A stretch of DNA of 64,000 nt from CAUZFZ01 sp963579025 (GTDB lineage: Bacteria > Planctomycetota > Planctomycetia > Planctomycetales > Planctomycetaceae), in the NCBI GenBank assembly GCA_963579025.1, contig CAUZFZ010000030.1, positions 13,414 through 77,413 on the forward strand, given 5' to 3'. Made by a program: the position numbers and the translations under genes. Positions within the stretch are counted from its first letter, which is position 1. Each line of letters opens with the position of its first letter. Below are positions 25,021-34,662 of the stretch, piece after piece. The notes under the pieces were generated by a model. The model was not told the DNA's origin, did not search any database, and was given only the letters and a program-made list of their open reading frames with translations.

Positions 25021-27399
25021 ATGAGCGAACTCGATGATTTTGTAAAGGAGTTTCTCACAGAGAGCCGGGAGGGCCTCGATCGACTGGACAGCGACCTGAT
25101 CGCGCTGGAAGAAAATCCGCGCGACCTGGAACGCTGCGACAGCGCATTCCGATCGCTGCACACCATTAAGGGCAATGCCGGATTCCTGAACTTTCACCGT
25201 CTCGGTGAGCTTGCGCATGCGGGTGAAAACGTGCTGCAGTTGCTGCGCGGTGGCGAGCTGCAACACGAACCGGCCATCACCGATGCACTGCTGGAAGTCC
25301 TCGATGCCCTGCGCCGCATGCTGAGCCATATTGAGCGCTCCGGATCGGAAGGCCCCGATCGATACGAAGCAGTCGAGGCGCAGCTCAAGAGTTTTACTGA
25401 GTCGGACGACGAGCCGCCGGCAGCAGAGTCGCTCGAAAGTGAGATTGGTCCGCCAACGCAGAAGTACAAACCTGAACCGGACAGTCAGTCCGATGCATTC
25501 ACGGCGACAGTGACTTTCGCGCGAGATATGAGTGACGTCTCGCCAGAGGAATTCTCCGATTCCAGTTCACAGGATTCAATCTCCCGACCTGTGCCGGACA
25601 GTTCGTCCGAACCCAGGAAGCCGGTTGAGCCGCCGCTATCCGAAATCAAGCCGGCGTCCAGTTTGTCGGGAGGATCGTCTGTCGTACTTGGTTCGTCCGC
25701 GGAACACGGGTCGAGCCACTCGGGAGGTCCAGCATCAGGCTTTGTCCGAGTCGACGTTCACTTGCTCGATCGTCTGATGAACCTGGTCGGAGAACTCGTG
25801 CTCGCGCGGAATCAGATCGTCGAGACGTATGGTAATCAGACGAATAATTCGACGATCAATCCGGTTCAGCGTCTCAACCTGTTGACCAGCGAACTCCAGG
25901 AAGGTGTTCTGAAGACGCGCATGCAACAGATCGGCACCACTTGGAATCGTTATCCGCGGATGGTTCGCGACCTGGCGAGGAATTGCCGCAAAGACGTCGT
26001 GCTGGATATCCAGGGTGAGAACACCGAACTGGACAAGACACTCCTTGAAGCGCTGACCGATCCCCTGCTGCACCTTGTCCGAAATTCGATCGACCACGGC
26101 ATTGAGAGTCCGCAGGACCGGCGGGCGTGTGGCAAGTCGCCGCACGGACGGTTGTCGCTGCGGGCGTGGCATCAGGGCGGGCACGTGCATATTGAAGTGG
26201 CGGACGACGGTGCCGGACTGGACGCCGACCAGATTCGGAACAAAGCGGTTCAGCGCGGACTGATTACGGCCGAACAGGCCGAGACCATGCAGGACGACGA
26301 GCTTCACCTCCTCGTGTTCGCCGCGGGATTCTCAACCTCTCAGGCGATTACCAGTCTGTCCGGACGTGGCGTGGGTCTTGATGTCGTACGGGCAAACATT
26401 GAGGGCATCGGTGGCACTGTGGATCTTGAGAGTGTTCCTTCTCAGGGCACGACAGTGCACATCACCGTGCCGTTGACGCTGGCAATTGTCCCCGCATTGA
26501 TCGTGCGTCAGCGCGAGCAGCGCTACGCCATTCCGCAGGTCAACGTGATCGAGTTGATCAACCTGGAGGGACTTGAGGCAACTCAGCCGGGTGAGCTGTT
26601 CCACAACGCACCGGTCTACCGGCTGCGCGGCGAACTACTGCCGCTCCTGTGGCTGAGCGAAGTGTTCGGCGGTGGTATTCAGCCAGTCGCGCAGGACTCT
26701 GAAGACGGGCTCAACATCGTGGTTGTGCAGGCGGGCGCTCGTCGATTCGCTCTCGTTGTGGACGCCGTACGCGGCACAGAGGAGATTGTCGTCAAGCCGA
26801 TCGGCAGTGTGCTTGACGGCCTGAAGTTCTACACCGGCGCGACCATTATGGGCGATGGTACGGTGGCATTGATCCTCGACATTCTGGGGCTGGCCCGACA
26901 TGCCGGGTTGTTTGTGATCAAGCATGCCGTCGAGGATCAGACGCCATCGACGCTCACGAAACGGCGCGAGGACCAGGATAACCTGCTGGTGTGCTCAGTC
27001 GGTCGGCGACAAATCGGTCTACGACTGTCAGACGTGACGCGACTGATCAGCGTTGCCCAGGATGGAATTGAGATCGCCGGGCAAAGCGAAATCATGCAGG
27101 ACGAGGAAAGGCTGTTACCCCTCGTCCGTACCAGCTCGTTACTCGGCGAAGCCGCAAGCCCATCTGAATCGGATCGGCTGCCGGTCGTCGTGCACGATGG
27201 CGACCACGGCCACATCGGGCTGATTGTGGACCGAATCCTGGACATCGTCGAACAACCGGACGACATGCCGGAGTTTGACTCCGGAGGCCAGACGCGTGCC
27301 GTGGTGGTCCACGGAAAAGTCACCGATCTGATTGACCTGACCAGCCTCATCGGGGACGCGGGATTGGACGCCGACGAAACCATCGCACGAGCTCTCTGA
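25021..27399 (+). CDS. cheA: chemotaxis histidine kinase CheA
   Basis: This 792-aa kinase has an Hpt domain at residues 1-105 with the phospho-accepting His47 (SLHTIKGNAGF), then a Ser/Pro-rich disordered linker of about 130 residues. The dimerisation helices (LLDRLMNLVGELVLARNQ), the HATPase core (LVRNSIDHGIE, DDGAGLD, GRGVGLDVV) and a CheW-like domain follow. A second CheW-like domain occupies the C terminus (about 640-785), which is more than the usual one and may dock extra receptor arrays. The start ATG at 25021 has no strong ribosome site but fits the family. The receptor gene follows 11 nt downstream. Confidence 0.93.
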   Translation: MSELDDFVKEFLTESREGLDRLDSDLIALEENPRDLERCDSAFRSLHTIKGNAGFLNFHRLGELAHAGENVLQLLRGGELQHEPAITDALLEVLDALRRMLSHIERSGSEGPDRYEAVEAQLKSFTESDDEPPAAESLESEIGPPTQKYKPEPDSQSDAFTATVTFARDMSDVSPEEFSDSSSQDSISRPVPDSSSEPRKPVEPPLSEIKPASSLSGGSSVVLGSSAEHGSSHSGGPASGFVRVDVHLLDRLMNLVGELVLARNQIVETYGNQTNNSTINPVQRLNLLTSELQEGVLKTRMQQIGTTWNRYPRMVRDLARNCRKDVVLDIQGENTELDKTLLEALTDPLLHLVRNSIDHGIESPQDRRACGKSPHGRLSLRAWHQGGHVHIEVADDGAGLDADQIRNKAVQRGLITAEQAETMQDDELHLLVFAAGFSTSQAITSLSGRGVGLDVVRANIEGIGGTVDLESVPSQGTTVHITVPLTLAIVPALIVRQREQRYAIPQVNVIELINLEGLEATQPGELFHNAPVYRLRGELLPLLWLSEVFGGGIQPVAQDSEDGLNIVVVQAGARRFALVVDAVRGTEEIVVKPIGSVLDGLKFYTGATIMGDGTVALILDILGLARHAGLFVIKHAVEDQTPSTLTKRREDQDNLLVCSVGRRQIGLRLSDVTRLISVAQDGIEIAGQSEIMQDEERLLPLVRTSSLLGEAASPSESDRLPVVVHDGDHGHIGLIVDRILDIVEQPDDMPEFDSGGQTRAVVVHGKVTDLIDLTSLIGDAGLDADETIARAL

Positions 27400-27410
27400 G
27401 ATAATCCACC

Positions 27411-29474
27411 ATGGAAAAAACGCAGCTCGATATCGTCTGGGTCCTCGTCAGCGCGGGTTTCGTGTTTCTGATGCAGGCCGGTTTCATGTGCCTGGAATCC
27501 GGACTGACACGATCCAAGAACAACATCAACGTCGCAATCAAGAACATCACGGATTTTGGAATCTCCATTGTCCTGTTCTGGATGTTCGGTTTCGCCGTGA
27601 TGTTTGGCGCGTCTGAAGCGGGCTGGTTTGGAGCATCAAATTACTTCACCTCATTCAGACAATCGGGACCGTGGCTGGCAACCTTCTTCGTGTTCCAGGC
27701 AATGTTCGTCGGCACCGCAACAACCATCGTGTCCGGTGCCGTCGCCGAGCGGATGCGGTTCGGTTCTTACCTGCTGTTTGCGGCCATACTTTCCGGGCTG
27801 ATCTACCCACTGTTCGGCCACTGGGCCTGGGGTGGAGCGCTCCAGGGCGAATACACCGGCTGGCTGGCGACAATGGGCTTTCGCGACTTTGCCGGTTCCT
27901 CTGTCGTTCACAGCACCGGCGGCTGGGTCGCGCTTGCGATGGTCATCGTCATCGGACCGCGAACGGGCCGGTTTCCGGTGGATGGACCACCAGCAAAGAT
28001 TCAAGGTGGCAATTATCCACTGGCACTGCTCGGGACATTGATTCTGTGGTTCGGCTGGATCGGATTCAATGGCGGCAGCGCACTGGCCTTGAACGATCAG
28101 GTTCCTCACATCATTGCTCATACGATGCTCGCCGGCGCGGCGGGAATGCTGACGGCAGTCGCGATTGGCTGGCGGCGCGACGGACTGCCGGAAACCAAAC
28201 ATGTGATGAACGGTTCGCTGGCCGGTCTGGTCGCCATCACGGCAAGCTGCAACGCGGTCACTGGATCGTCTGCCGTGCTGATCGGATCCATCGGTGCGGT
28301 GGTCATGCTGATCATGGAAAGCCTGCTCGAGAAGTGGCGAATCGATGATGTCGTTGGATCAGTGCCAGTGCATGGTGCGGCTGGCGTGTGGGGCACGATC
28401 GCGGTGGGAGTGTTCGGCCGAAGCGAAGACCTGAATACGGGTCTGGACTGGGGATCGCAGATTGGCGTCCAGATGTTCGGGGCGCTGGTGTGTTTTGTCT
28501 GGGCATTTGGAGCCGCGTTCCTGGTGCTGCGACTGATCTCGCCGCATATTCGATTACGAGTTTCTCCCGAGGATGAACACATCGGGCTGAATGTCAGCGA
28601 GCACGGGGCATCCACCGAACTGGTCGATCTGTTCCAGGCGATGGACCAGCACACTCGGACGGGCGATCTGAGTTTGCGGGCTCCGGTGGAGCCCTTCACG
28701 GAAGTTGGCCAGATCGCGCAGCGCTACAACAACGTGCTCGATCGGCTCGAACACGCGCGGCAGGAGTCCGAACAGGTCGTCGGACGGGCCAGTAACGCAA
28801 TCATCACATTCTCCGAACAGGTCGATAAGAACGCGATGACCGTGTCCGACGGTGTGCGGGGATTGCGTGCCAGTATCGAAGACATCTCCAGCAGTGCCAA
28901 TGAAGTCGCGCGAGTGGCGAATGAGGCGGTGGAACTGGCCAGTGCGACAAATTCCACAGTGAACCGCCTGGGAGTCAGCAGCGCTGAGATCAGCAACATC
29001 ACAAAGCTGATCACGTCGATTGCGAAACAGACGAACCTGCTGGCTTTGAATGCAACGATCGAAGCGGCTCGCGCCGGTGAATCGGGTCGAGGGTTTGCCG
29101 TCGTGGCCAGTGCCGTGATGGAATTGTCAAAGAAGACGGCCAGCGCCACTGATGACATCCGCGAGAAGATTGAATCGATCCAGAACGATACGCAGGGCGC
29201 CGTCTCAGCCATGACCAGGATCGGCGGCATTATTGGAGAAATCGACGAGTACCAGCGACAGGTCGAAAAGAAGTCTGCTGCGACAACGGACATCAGTCAG
29301 ACCGTGGTGGTAGCGGCGCAGGAAAGTGTCGAGACCGCCAGGAACATCACCACCGCCGCGCAGGCGGCACGCGAATCATCAATGCAATCTGTTGAACCAA
29401 ACTCGGCGAGAGAATCGTCAAGTGCCCTCACAGGGCTCGAGCAGTTGATTCAACGTTTTCAGCCAACTCATTGA
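27411..29474 (+). CDS. ammonium transporter-chemoreceptor fusion (Amt-MCP)
   Basis: This is a 687-aa fusion. Residues 1-400 are an Amt/Mep/Rh ammonium channel with about eleven helices, the FAGSSVVHSTGG signature with the first pore His and a second His in VHGAAGVWGT. Residues about 410-450 resemble a HAMP-like linker. Residues 450-687 form a methyl-accepting coiled coil with the conserved hairpin tip IAKQTNLLALNATIEAARAG. There is no periplasmic sensor, so the channel itself is presumably the sensor for ammonium. It lies between cheA and a second receptor, and its stop overlaps a possible TTG start of that gene. Confidence 0.92.
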   Translation: MEKTQLDIVWVLVSAGFVFLMQAGFMCLESGLTRSKNNINVAIKNITDFGISIVLFWMFGFAVMFGASEAGWFGASNYFTSFRQSGPWLATFFVFQAMFVGTATTIVSGAVAERMRFGSYLLFAAILSGLIYPLFGHWAWGGALQGEYTGWLATMGFRDFAGSSVVHSTGGWVALAMVIVIGPRTGRFPVDGPPAKIQGGNYPLALLGTLILWFGWIGFNGGSALALNDQVPHIIAHTMLAGAAGMLTAVAIGWRRDGLPETKHVMNGSLAGLVAITASCNAVTGSSAVLIGSIGAVVMLIMESLLEKWRIDDVVGSVPVHGAAGVWGTIAVGVFGRSEDLNTGLDWGSQIGVQMFGALVCFVWAFGAAFLVLRLISPHIRLRVSPEDEHIGLNVSEHGASTELVDLFQAMDQHTRTGDLSLRAPVEPFTEVGQIAQRYNNVLDRLEHARQESEQVVGRASNAIITFSEQVDKNAMTVSDGVRGLRASIEDISSSANEVARVANEAVELASATNSTVNRLGVSSAEISNITKLITSIAKQTNLLALNATIEAARAGESGRGFAVVASAVMELSKKTASATDDIREKIESIQNDTQGAVSAMTRIGGIIGEIDEYQRQVEKKSAATTDISQTVVVAAQESVETARNITTAAQAARESSMQSVEPNSARESSSALTGLEQLIQRFQPTH

Positions 29475-29485
29475 GCAGTCACCTC

Positions 29486-31060
29486 ATGACTCCCACTCCA
29501 TCATCCGGCCACGTTTCGCCCTCAGAGTTTCTGAGCACCATGGTCCGGGATCCGATTGTGCATCTCCTGGTCCTGCTGTCGGTCTGCTCGGTGGCCTTCC
29601 TATTGTGGCAGCAGGCGAAGTCCCAGGCAGAGATCGTCGAAGCGATCGCGCTTCAGGATGCGAATGCCTATTCTGAAGCGCTTTCAAATTTCCGTAGCCT
29701 CTACACGTCGGAAGTTGTCGGCACGGCCAAAGCTCACGGCCTGGAAGTCACGCACGACTATGAAGACAAAGAGAATGCGATTCCGCTGCCGGCCACATTG
29801 ACGATGAAGCTCGCCGAGAGCATCGGCAAAGGTGGATCGGGAGTGAACGCGAAACTTTACAGCGATTTCCCCTTCCCCTGGCGACTTGAAGCCGGTGGCG
29901 GTCTACGCGACGACTTCGCAAAGACTGCCTGGCAGACTCTAAACGAGAATTCTGATCAACCGTTCTATCGACTTGAGGACGTCAACGGCCGACGATCCTT
30001 GCGGTACGCCACTGCCGACCTGATGCGACCCGCTTGTATCAATTGTCACAACAGCCACACGGATACGCCAAAATCGGACTGGAAAGTCGGTGACTTGCGG
30101 GGCGTCCTGGAAGTCACGCTTCCGATGGATCGCATCCAGGCTCAGCAGGACGAGAAATTTCAACAGTCGCTGATCACGTACATCGTTCTGGCCGGCAGTG
30201 GTCTCGCGCTGGTGATTGGACTTCTGACACGCGGCAAATCATTGCTCAGTCACCTGATCACCAACGTGGCGGATACCACGCAGACACTTGCGGCTTCATC
30301 CGACGAATTGATGACGGTCAGTCATCAGATGGGCTCCACGGCGGAAGAAACGACAAGTCAGGCAGCAGTCGTGTCGGCGGCGGCCGAACAGGTCAGTCGG
30401 AATTCGCAGACCGCCGCATCGGGCGTCGAAGACATCGGTGCCAGCATTCGGGAGATCGCTGCGAGTGCGAGCGAAGCGGCCACCGTTGCCAACGAGGCTG
30501 TGTCCGCGACCAGCACAACGCGCGAAACCGTCGACCGTCTGGGCGCCAGCAGTGCCCAGATTGGAGAAGTCATCAAGGTCATCACGTCGATCGCCGAACA
30601 GACTCACATGCTGGCGCTCAACGCCACAATTGAAGCCGCTCGCGCTGGCGAAGCCGGTAAGGGATTTGCCGTCGTCGCTAATGCCGTCAAGCAGTTGTCG
30701 GAAGAAACGTCCCGCGCGACTGACGACATTGCCCGCAGGATCGCAGCGATTCAGGAGGACTCGACGAACGCGGTTCGCGAGATCAGCAAGATCAGTGACA
30801 TCATCGTGCGCATCCACGACTTCCAGAATTCGATCGCCAGTGCGGTGGAACAGCAGAGCATGACGACTCGCGAGATCAGCCAGAACGTTGGCAAAGTCGC
30901 TGAGGGCAGCACTGAGATTGCCCGCAACATCGCCGCCGTGGCGACCGCCGCTAATGAAACCGCGATCGGTGCCGCCAGCACGCAGAAAGCCGCGCATCAG
31001 GCCAACGACATGGCCACTGACCTCAAACGACTCGTCGAACGTCTGCAGGGGACACGATGA
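29486..31060 (+). CDS. methyl-accepting chemotaxis protein with haem-type (CxxCH) sensor domain
   Basis: This protein is 524 aa from the ATG at 29486; a TTG at 29471 overlapping the previous stop is possible. A first membrane helix (about residues 23-40) is followed by a periplasmic domain of about 180 residues resembling the Tll0287-like/DUF3365 sensor fold. It contains CINCHNSH, a CxxCH motif for covalent haem c. After a second helix (about 225-243) comes the signalling coiled coil, with tip IAEQTHMLALNATIEAARAG. It should sense redox state or a gas such as NO or O2, depending on haem attachment. Its stop overlaps the cheW ATG by 4 nt. Confidence 0.9.
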   Translation: MTPTPSSGHVSPSEFLSTMVRDPIVHLLVLLSVCSVAFLLWQQAKSQAEIVEAIALQDANAYSEALSNFRSLYTSEVVGTAKAHGLEVTHDYEDKENAIPLPATLTMKLAESIGKGGSGVNAKLYSDFPFPWRLEAGGGLRDDFAKTAWQTLNENSDQPFYRLEDVNGRRSLRYATADLMRPACINCHNSHTDTPKSDWKVGDLRGVLEVTLPMDRIQAQQDEKFQQSLITYIVLAGSGLALVIGLLTRGKSLLSHLITNVADTTQTLAASSDELMTVSHQMGSTAEETTSQAAVVSAAAEQVSRNSQTAASGVEDIGASIREIAASASEAATVANEAVSATSTTRETVDRLGASSAQIGEVIKVITSIAEQTHMLALNATIEAARAGEAGKGFAVVANAVKQLSEETSRATDDIARRIAAIQEDSTNAVREISKISDIIVRIHDFQNSIASAVEQQSMTTREISQNVGKVAEGSTEIARNIAAVATAANETAIGAASTQKAAHQANDMATDLKRLVERLQGTR

Positions 31061-31509
31061 ACGTCCAGGTTGAACTTTGCACATTTGAATTGGACGGTCT
31101 GCTGTTCGGGATCGACGTCCACGGCGTCCAGGAAATCATCACCGATCAGCCTGTCACGCCCGTTCCACTGGCAGCACATCTGGTGCGGGGATTGATCAAT
31201 CTTCGCGGTCAGATTGTGACGGCAATCGATCTGCGCGAGTGTCTGGGGCTGAGCGCCCGCCCGGACGACTCCAGGACGGTGAACCTGATCGTGAGACATG
31301 AAGGCGAGCCGGTCAGCTTTCTGGTCGATCGCATGGGTGACGTCGTGCCCGTCGATGAATCCATGTTCGAAACCCCACCGGAGACACTGGACCCTTCCGT
31401 CTTTGAGCTGGTACGAGGGGCCTATAAACTCAGCGACCGGCTACTGCTCGTTCTGGACGTCAGCCGAATCGTCGAGCATGCAGCGGCACTGCATACCGCA
31501 AATACATGA
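31057..31509 (+). CDS. cheW: chemotaxis coupling protein CheW
   Basis: This 150-aa single-domain CheW links receptors to CheA in the signalling array. Typical features are present: the N-terminal strand CTFELDGLLFGIDV, VHGVQEII, HLVRGLINLRGQIVTAIDLR, and FLVDRMGDVV. It overlaps the preceding receptor gene and the following cheB by 4 nt each (ATGA), a tightly coupled operon. Confidence 0.95.
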   Translation: MNVQVELCTFELDGLLFGIDVHGVQEIITDQPVTPVPLAAHLVRGLINLRGQIVTAIDLRECLGLSARPDDSRTVNLIVRHEGEPVSFLVDRMGDVVPVDESMFETPPETLDPSVFELVRGAYKLSDRLLLVLDVSRIVEHAAALHTANT

Positions 31510-32597
31510 CCAACATCCGCCTTCTGATCGTCGACGATTCTTCAACGACGCGGCTGCTGCTGACAAAGCTGCTGTCCCGCGATCCTGAGATCGAGATCGT
31601 TGCCACTGCCGCCGACGGCCAGATCGCTCTGACGAAGCTCGATCAGACATTGCCGGATTTGGTGTTGCTCGATGTCGAGATGCCGCACATGGACGGGCTC
31701 GAGACGCTGCGTGCTTTGCGTCAGAAGTACCCTGCCATGCCCGTCGTCATGTTCAGCCGCCTCACACAAAGAGGAGCGGCGGAATCAGTCGAAGCTCTGT
31801 TTCTTGGCGCCGATGACTATGTTCCCAAACCAGACAGCAAAGAGGCGCTGGAACACTGCATCGAATACGAACTGTTGCCGCGAATCCGAACTCTCGTTGC
31901 ACTGCGTACAGGAGTGCGGTCTGCCGCCCGTGTGACCGATCCAGTGCAGCCGGAGCCCATTGAGACGGAGGCGGTCGCAGTACCCGCTATCCCGCTGCGT
32001 GCCGGCACGGCTGCAGTGCCAGTTGACGTGGTGACTATTGCCTCATCAACCGGTGGGCCAGCCGCCCTGGCCACTGTGCTCGCGGCGCTCCCGCTCGATC
32101 TCAAGGTTCCGGTGCTGATTGTGCAGCACATGCCGGTTGGGTTTACGGCCGCATTCGCTGAGCGGTTGTCGCAGCGAACAGGCCTGCAGGTTCTGGAAGC
32201 CGGCCCGGATCAACCGCTCGATGCCGCCCAGGCGTGGGTCGCAGCCGCCGATCATCACATGTTTCTCACGCGTGGTTCACACGGAGTTCGGCTGCAGCTC
32301 AACCAGGCGGATCCGGAACACTCGTGTCGACCGGCGGCCGACGTCCTGTTCCGGTCCGCAGCCGATGTCTTCGCCGATGGCGTGCTGGGTGTCGTCCTGA
32401 CGGGCATGGGAGTCGATGGACTCGCCGGCAGTCAGGCCATCGTCGATGCCGGAGGGCGAGTGATCGTTCAGGACGAAGCCAGCAGTGTCGTGTGGGGCAT
32501 GGCCGGTAGTGTCGCTCAAGCAGGTCTCGCCGATGAAGTGCTGCCTCCGATCCGAATCGGTCGAGCCATCAGGAATCGCGTTGCTCGGACGGGCTGA
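31506..32597 (+). CDS. cheB: chemotaxis protein-glutamate methylesterase CheB
   Basis: This is a 363-aa two-domain enzyme. The N-terminal receiver (residues 1-125) has VDDSS, the phospho-Asp in LLDVEMPHMDG and the KPDS lysine. A Pro/Ala/Glu-rich linker leads to the methylesterase domain with the Ser-His-Asp triad in ASSTGGP, QHMP and LTGMGVDG. It removes methyl groups added by CheR, resetting the two receptors encoded just upstream. It is the last gene of the plus-strand che operon; the next gene is convergent. Confidence 0.95.
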   Translation: MTNIRLLIVDDSSTTRLLLTKLLSRDPEIEIVATAADGQIALTKLDQTLPDLVLLDVEMPHMDGLETLRALRQKYPAMPVVMFSRLTQRGAAESVEALFLGADDYVPKPDSKEALEHCIEYELLPRIRTLVALRTGVRSAARVTDPVQPEPIETEAVAVPAIPLRAGTAAVPVDVVTIASSTGGPAALATVLAALPLDLKVPVLIVQHMPVGFTAAFAERLSQRTGLQVLEAGPDQPLDAAQAWVAAADHHMFLTRGSHGVRLQLNQADPEHSCRPAADVLFRSAADVFADGVLGVVLTGMGVDGLAGSQAIVDAGGRVIVQDEASSVVWGMAGSVAQAGLADEVLPPIRIGRAIRNRVARTG

Positions 32598-32646
32598 TTC
32601 GTGACTTCTCCGCGTGCGGACCTCAACGATCTCCCGCGCAGGATCC

Positions 32647-33804
32647 TCAGAGCGGTGTCATTGTGGGATACAGAGCAGTCACTTCGTTGCCGTACTCCAT
32701 TCGCAGAAATGCTTCGCGGCAGGTCACCTGCAGTCCAAAGCTGCGGGCCACGTTTTCGATGTGTTCCCGATGATGAACGTATCGACCGGAATCCGTCAGT
32801 CGATACGGAGGCTCAGCGGCACTCTCGACAGAGAAAGCAATCACACCGCCCGGGTTCAACAGTCGTGATGCGGGACCGATCACCTGATTCAAATCACCGA
32901 AGTAGATGAACGTGTCGCAGGCGACGACCAGGTCGAATGACCCGGTCGCCTGATCAAGCCATTGAGTCACTTCGGCAACTTCCAGGCGATCATAGATCTC
33001 GCGCCGGGCAGCCAGCTCAATCATCTCGGCTGACAAGTCGATCCCGACAAGATGCGCCGCGCGATCTTTCAGTCGGTCACCTGCCAGTCCCGTTCCGCAG
33101 CCAAGGTCCAGAATTGAAAGTTCCCGCCGCTCACCAATCGCGTCTTCAATCACGGCGGTGAGGTGCTCGGGTCCCTCGTAACTCAGTTCGTCGCACATAT
33201 TGGATTCGTAGAATCCCGAGAACCGGCGGTAGAGCTGCTGAATGCACCCGTCCGGGACTCGCGCTGGCGTCGTCGTGTCGTGTAACGAAGTCAGCAGATG
33301 CCGGATTTCCGCATCGTCAGGTTGCAGGGTCAGGTATCTCTCGTACGCCATTCTGGCGTCGTCCCGCCTGCCGACGATGTGGGCCAGTTCGCCGAGGTCG
33401 CGTTGAAACGATGCGCTTCCGGGCTCCAGTTCCGCGGCACGTTGCTGACACAGGAACGCGGCCTGGACCTTGCCTTCGTCGCGCAGTCGGCTTGCCAGTT
33501 CGATCAAGTCGTCTGCCGACAGTTCGCGGACTTCGTTCTGCTGATCAACCGGTCGTTCGATCAGCAACGTCTGTTCGATCGCCTGCTCAAGCCAGGCACA
33601 CACGGCAGCTTCGGAGTCGGGAGGCAACAGCGGCGCTGCCAGAGTGATTACTTCTGCAGCGGTTCGCGTTCCGTCGCACAATTCCACAAGCAACGCAGCG
33701 GTCGGATTCAATTCATGGAGACAATTCGTATCCGTGTTATAGGCAACGTAGCCCTCGGCCAGCGGCGACAACAGCACAGACGGATTCAGGACAAGCCTGC
33801 TCAT
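32647..33804 (-). CDS. PqqD-like/TPR/SAM-methyltransferase fusion protein
   Basis: This 385-aa fusion has three parts. Residues 1-90 resemble PqqD, the RiPP-recognition fold (LLSPLAEGYVAYNTDT, LNPTAALLVELCDGTRT). Residues about 95-170 are TPR-like helices. Residues 175-385 are a class I methyltransferase with the SAM motif ILDLGCGTGLAG, VGIDLS and a LNPGGVIAFSVES motif. The catalytic part is like the TPR-methyltransferases of unknown substrate. The PqqD-like region suggests binding of a peptide or protein substrate, but no precursor peptide or radical-SAM enzyme is encoded nearby. It converges on cheB with a 49-bp gap. Confidence 0.85.
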   Translation of the reverse strand: MSRLVLNPSVLLSPLAEGYVAYNTDTNCLHELNPTAALLVELCDGTRTAAEVITLAAPLLPPDSEAAVCAWLEQAIEQTLLIERPVDQQNEVRELSADDLIELASRLRDEGKVQAAFLCQQRAAELEPGSASFQRDLGELAHIVGRRDDARMAYERYLTLQPDDAEIRHLLTSLHDTTTPARVPDGCIQQLYRRFSGFYESNMCDELSYEGPEHLTAVIEDAIGERRELSILDLGCGTGLAGDRLKDRAAHLVGIDLSAEMIELAARREIYDRLEVAEVTQWLDQATGSFDLVVACDTFIYFGDLNQVIGPASRLLNPGGVIAFSVESAAEPPYRLTDSGRYVHHREHIENVARSFGLQVTCREAFLRMEYGNEVTALYPTMTPL

Positions 33805-33991
33805 CGAAAACCCAGCGCAAGACGACAGACCATTCGCTGCCGCAGTGGCGAGAATTGATCGATCCTGTGAATAGAAAAAAGCCGCCCGGCTGCCTCAACA
33901 GCCAGAGCGACCTCATGAATCATCGACGTCATTGCCGGGATGATACTTCACAGCCGAACGTTTCGGACGAGTTCCACCCGCGGCAGCCGCT

Positions 33992-34462
33992 TCACTCTGC
34001 CGCTTTTCCTTTGCCACCCTGTCCTTTGCCTTTGCCTTCACCTTTTCCCTTGCCGCCCTGCCCTTTGCCTTTTCCATCACCTTTTCCCTTACCGGCTGCT
34101 CGCCTCTTGGCCATCTCGGTCAAAGCTGCGACCAGTTCTTTTTCGTTAAGGGCTTTGTCTCCGTCCTTGTCGAAATTCCGAATCATCATGGCGGCCATTC
34201 TCGCGGGATCCGGCATGCCACCTTCGCCCTTGCCTTTTCCACCCTCACCTTTTCCTTTGCCGTCGCCCTTACCTTTTCCTCCGCCTTTTCCCCCGCCTTT
34301 GCCCTTGCCGGCTCCCTGCTGATCCTCGGGTGCACCGAGTGCCACGGTCGTCATTACTGGAAGAGCGGCAACCGCGGCACCACCGGCCAGCAGTTCACGC
34401 AGAAATCCTCTTCGTTGAGAGTCGACCTGTTCCAGAGTCGTCTCGACTGGATCATTGTTCAT
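33992..34462 (-). CDS. exported Gly/Lys-rich EF-hand protein
   Basis: This 156-aa protein has an AGGAG ribosome site before its ATG. The N terminus has a Tat-like signal (QRRGFLRELLAGGAAVAALPV, residues 16-36). Two strongly basic, low-complexity blocks of GK/GKG repeats (about 50-80 and 121-153) flank a single EF-hand-like loop, DKDGDKALNEKE (about residues 97-108), with the calcium-coordinating acidic positions intact. The pattern suggests a secreted calcium-binding protein that can bind anionic polymers; that role is inference. Confidence 0.75.
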   Translation of the reverse strand: MNNDPVETTLEQVDSQRRGFLRELLAGGAAVAALPVMTTVALGAPEDQQGAGKGKGGGKGGGKGKGDGKGKGEGGKGKGEGGMPDPARMAAMMIRNFDKDGDKALNEKELVAALTEMAKRRAAGKGKGDGKGKGQGGKGKGEGKGKGQGGKGKAAE

Positions 34463-34662
34463 TACGCGTAGCTCCTGGTTGAAAAAACGAATGTTCGTCC
34501 CAATTCATCGGGGCACAAACAACTTACACGCGTGATCCGTGCGGTCAATATCGAGGATTCGCTGGGAATCTGAAGAATTTCGCTGATTTACAGCGGCTGG
34601 CCCGAAATCGGCATGGATGCGGTCTGACCGCGCGATCAAAGAGTGGATTCGGCGGTGGCCGT

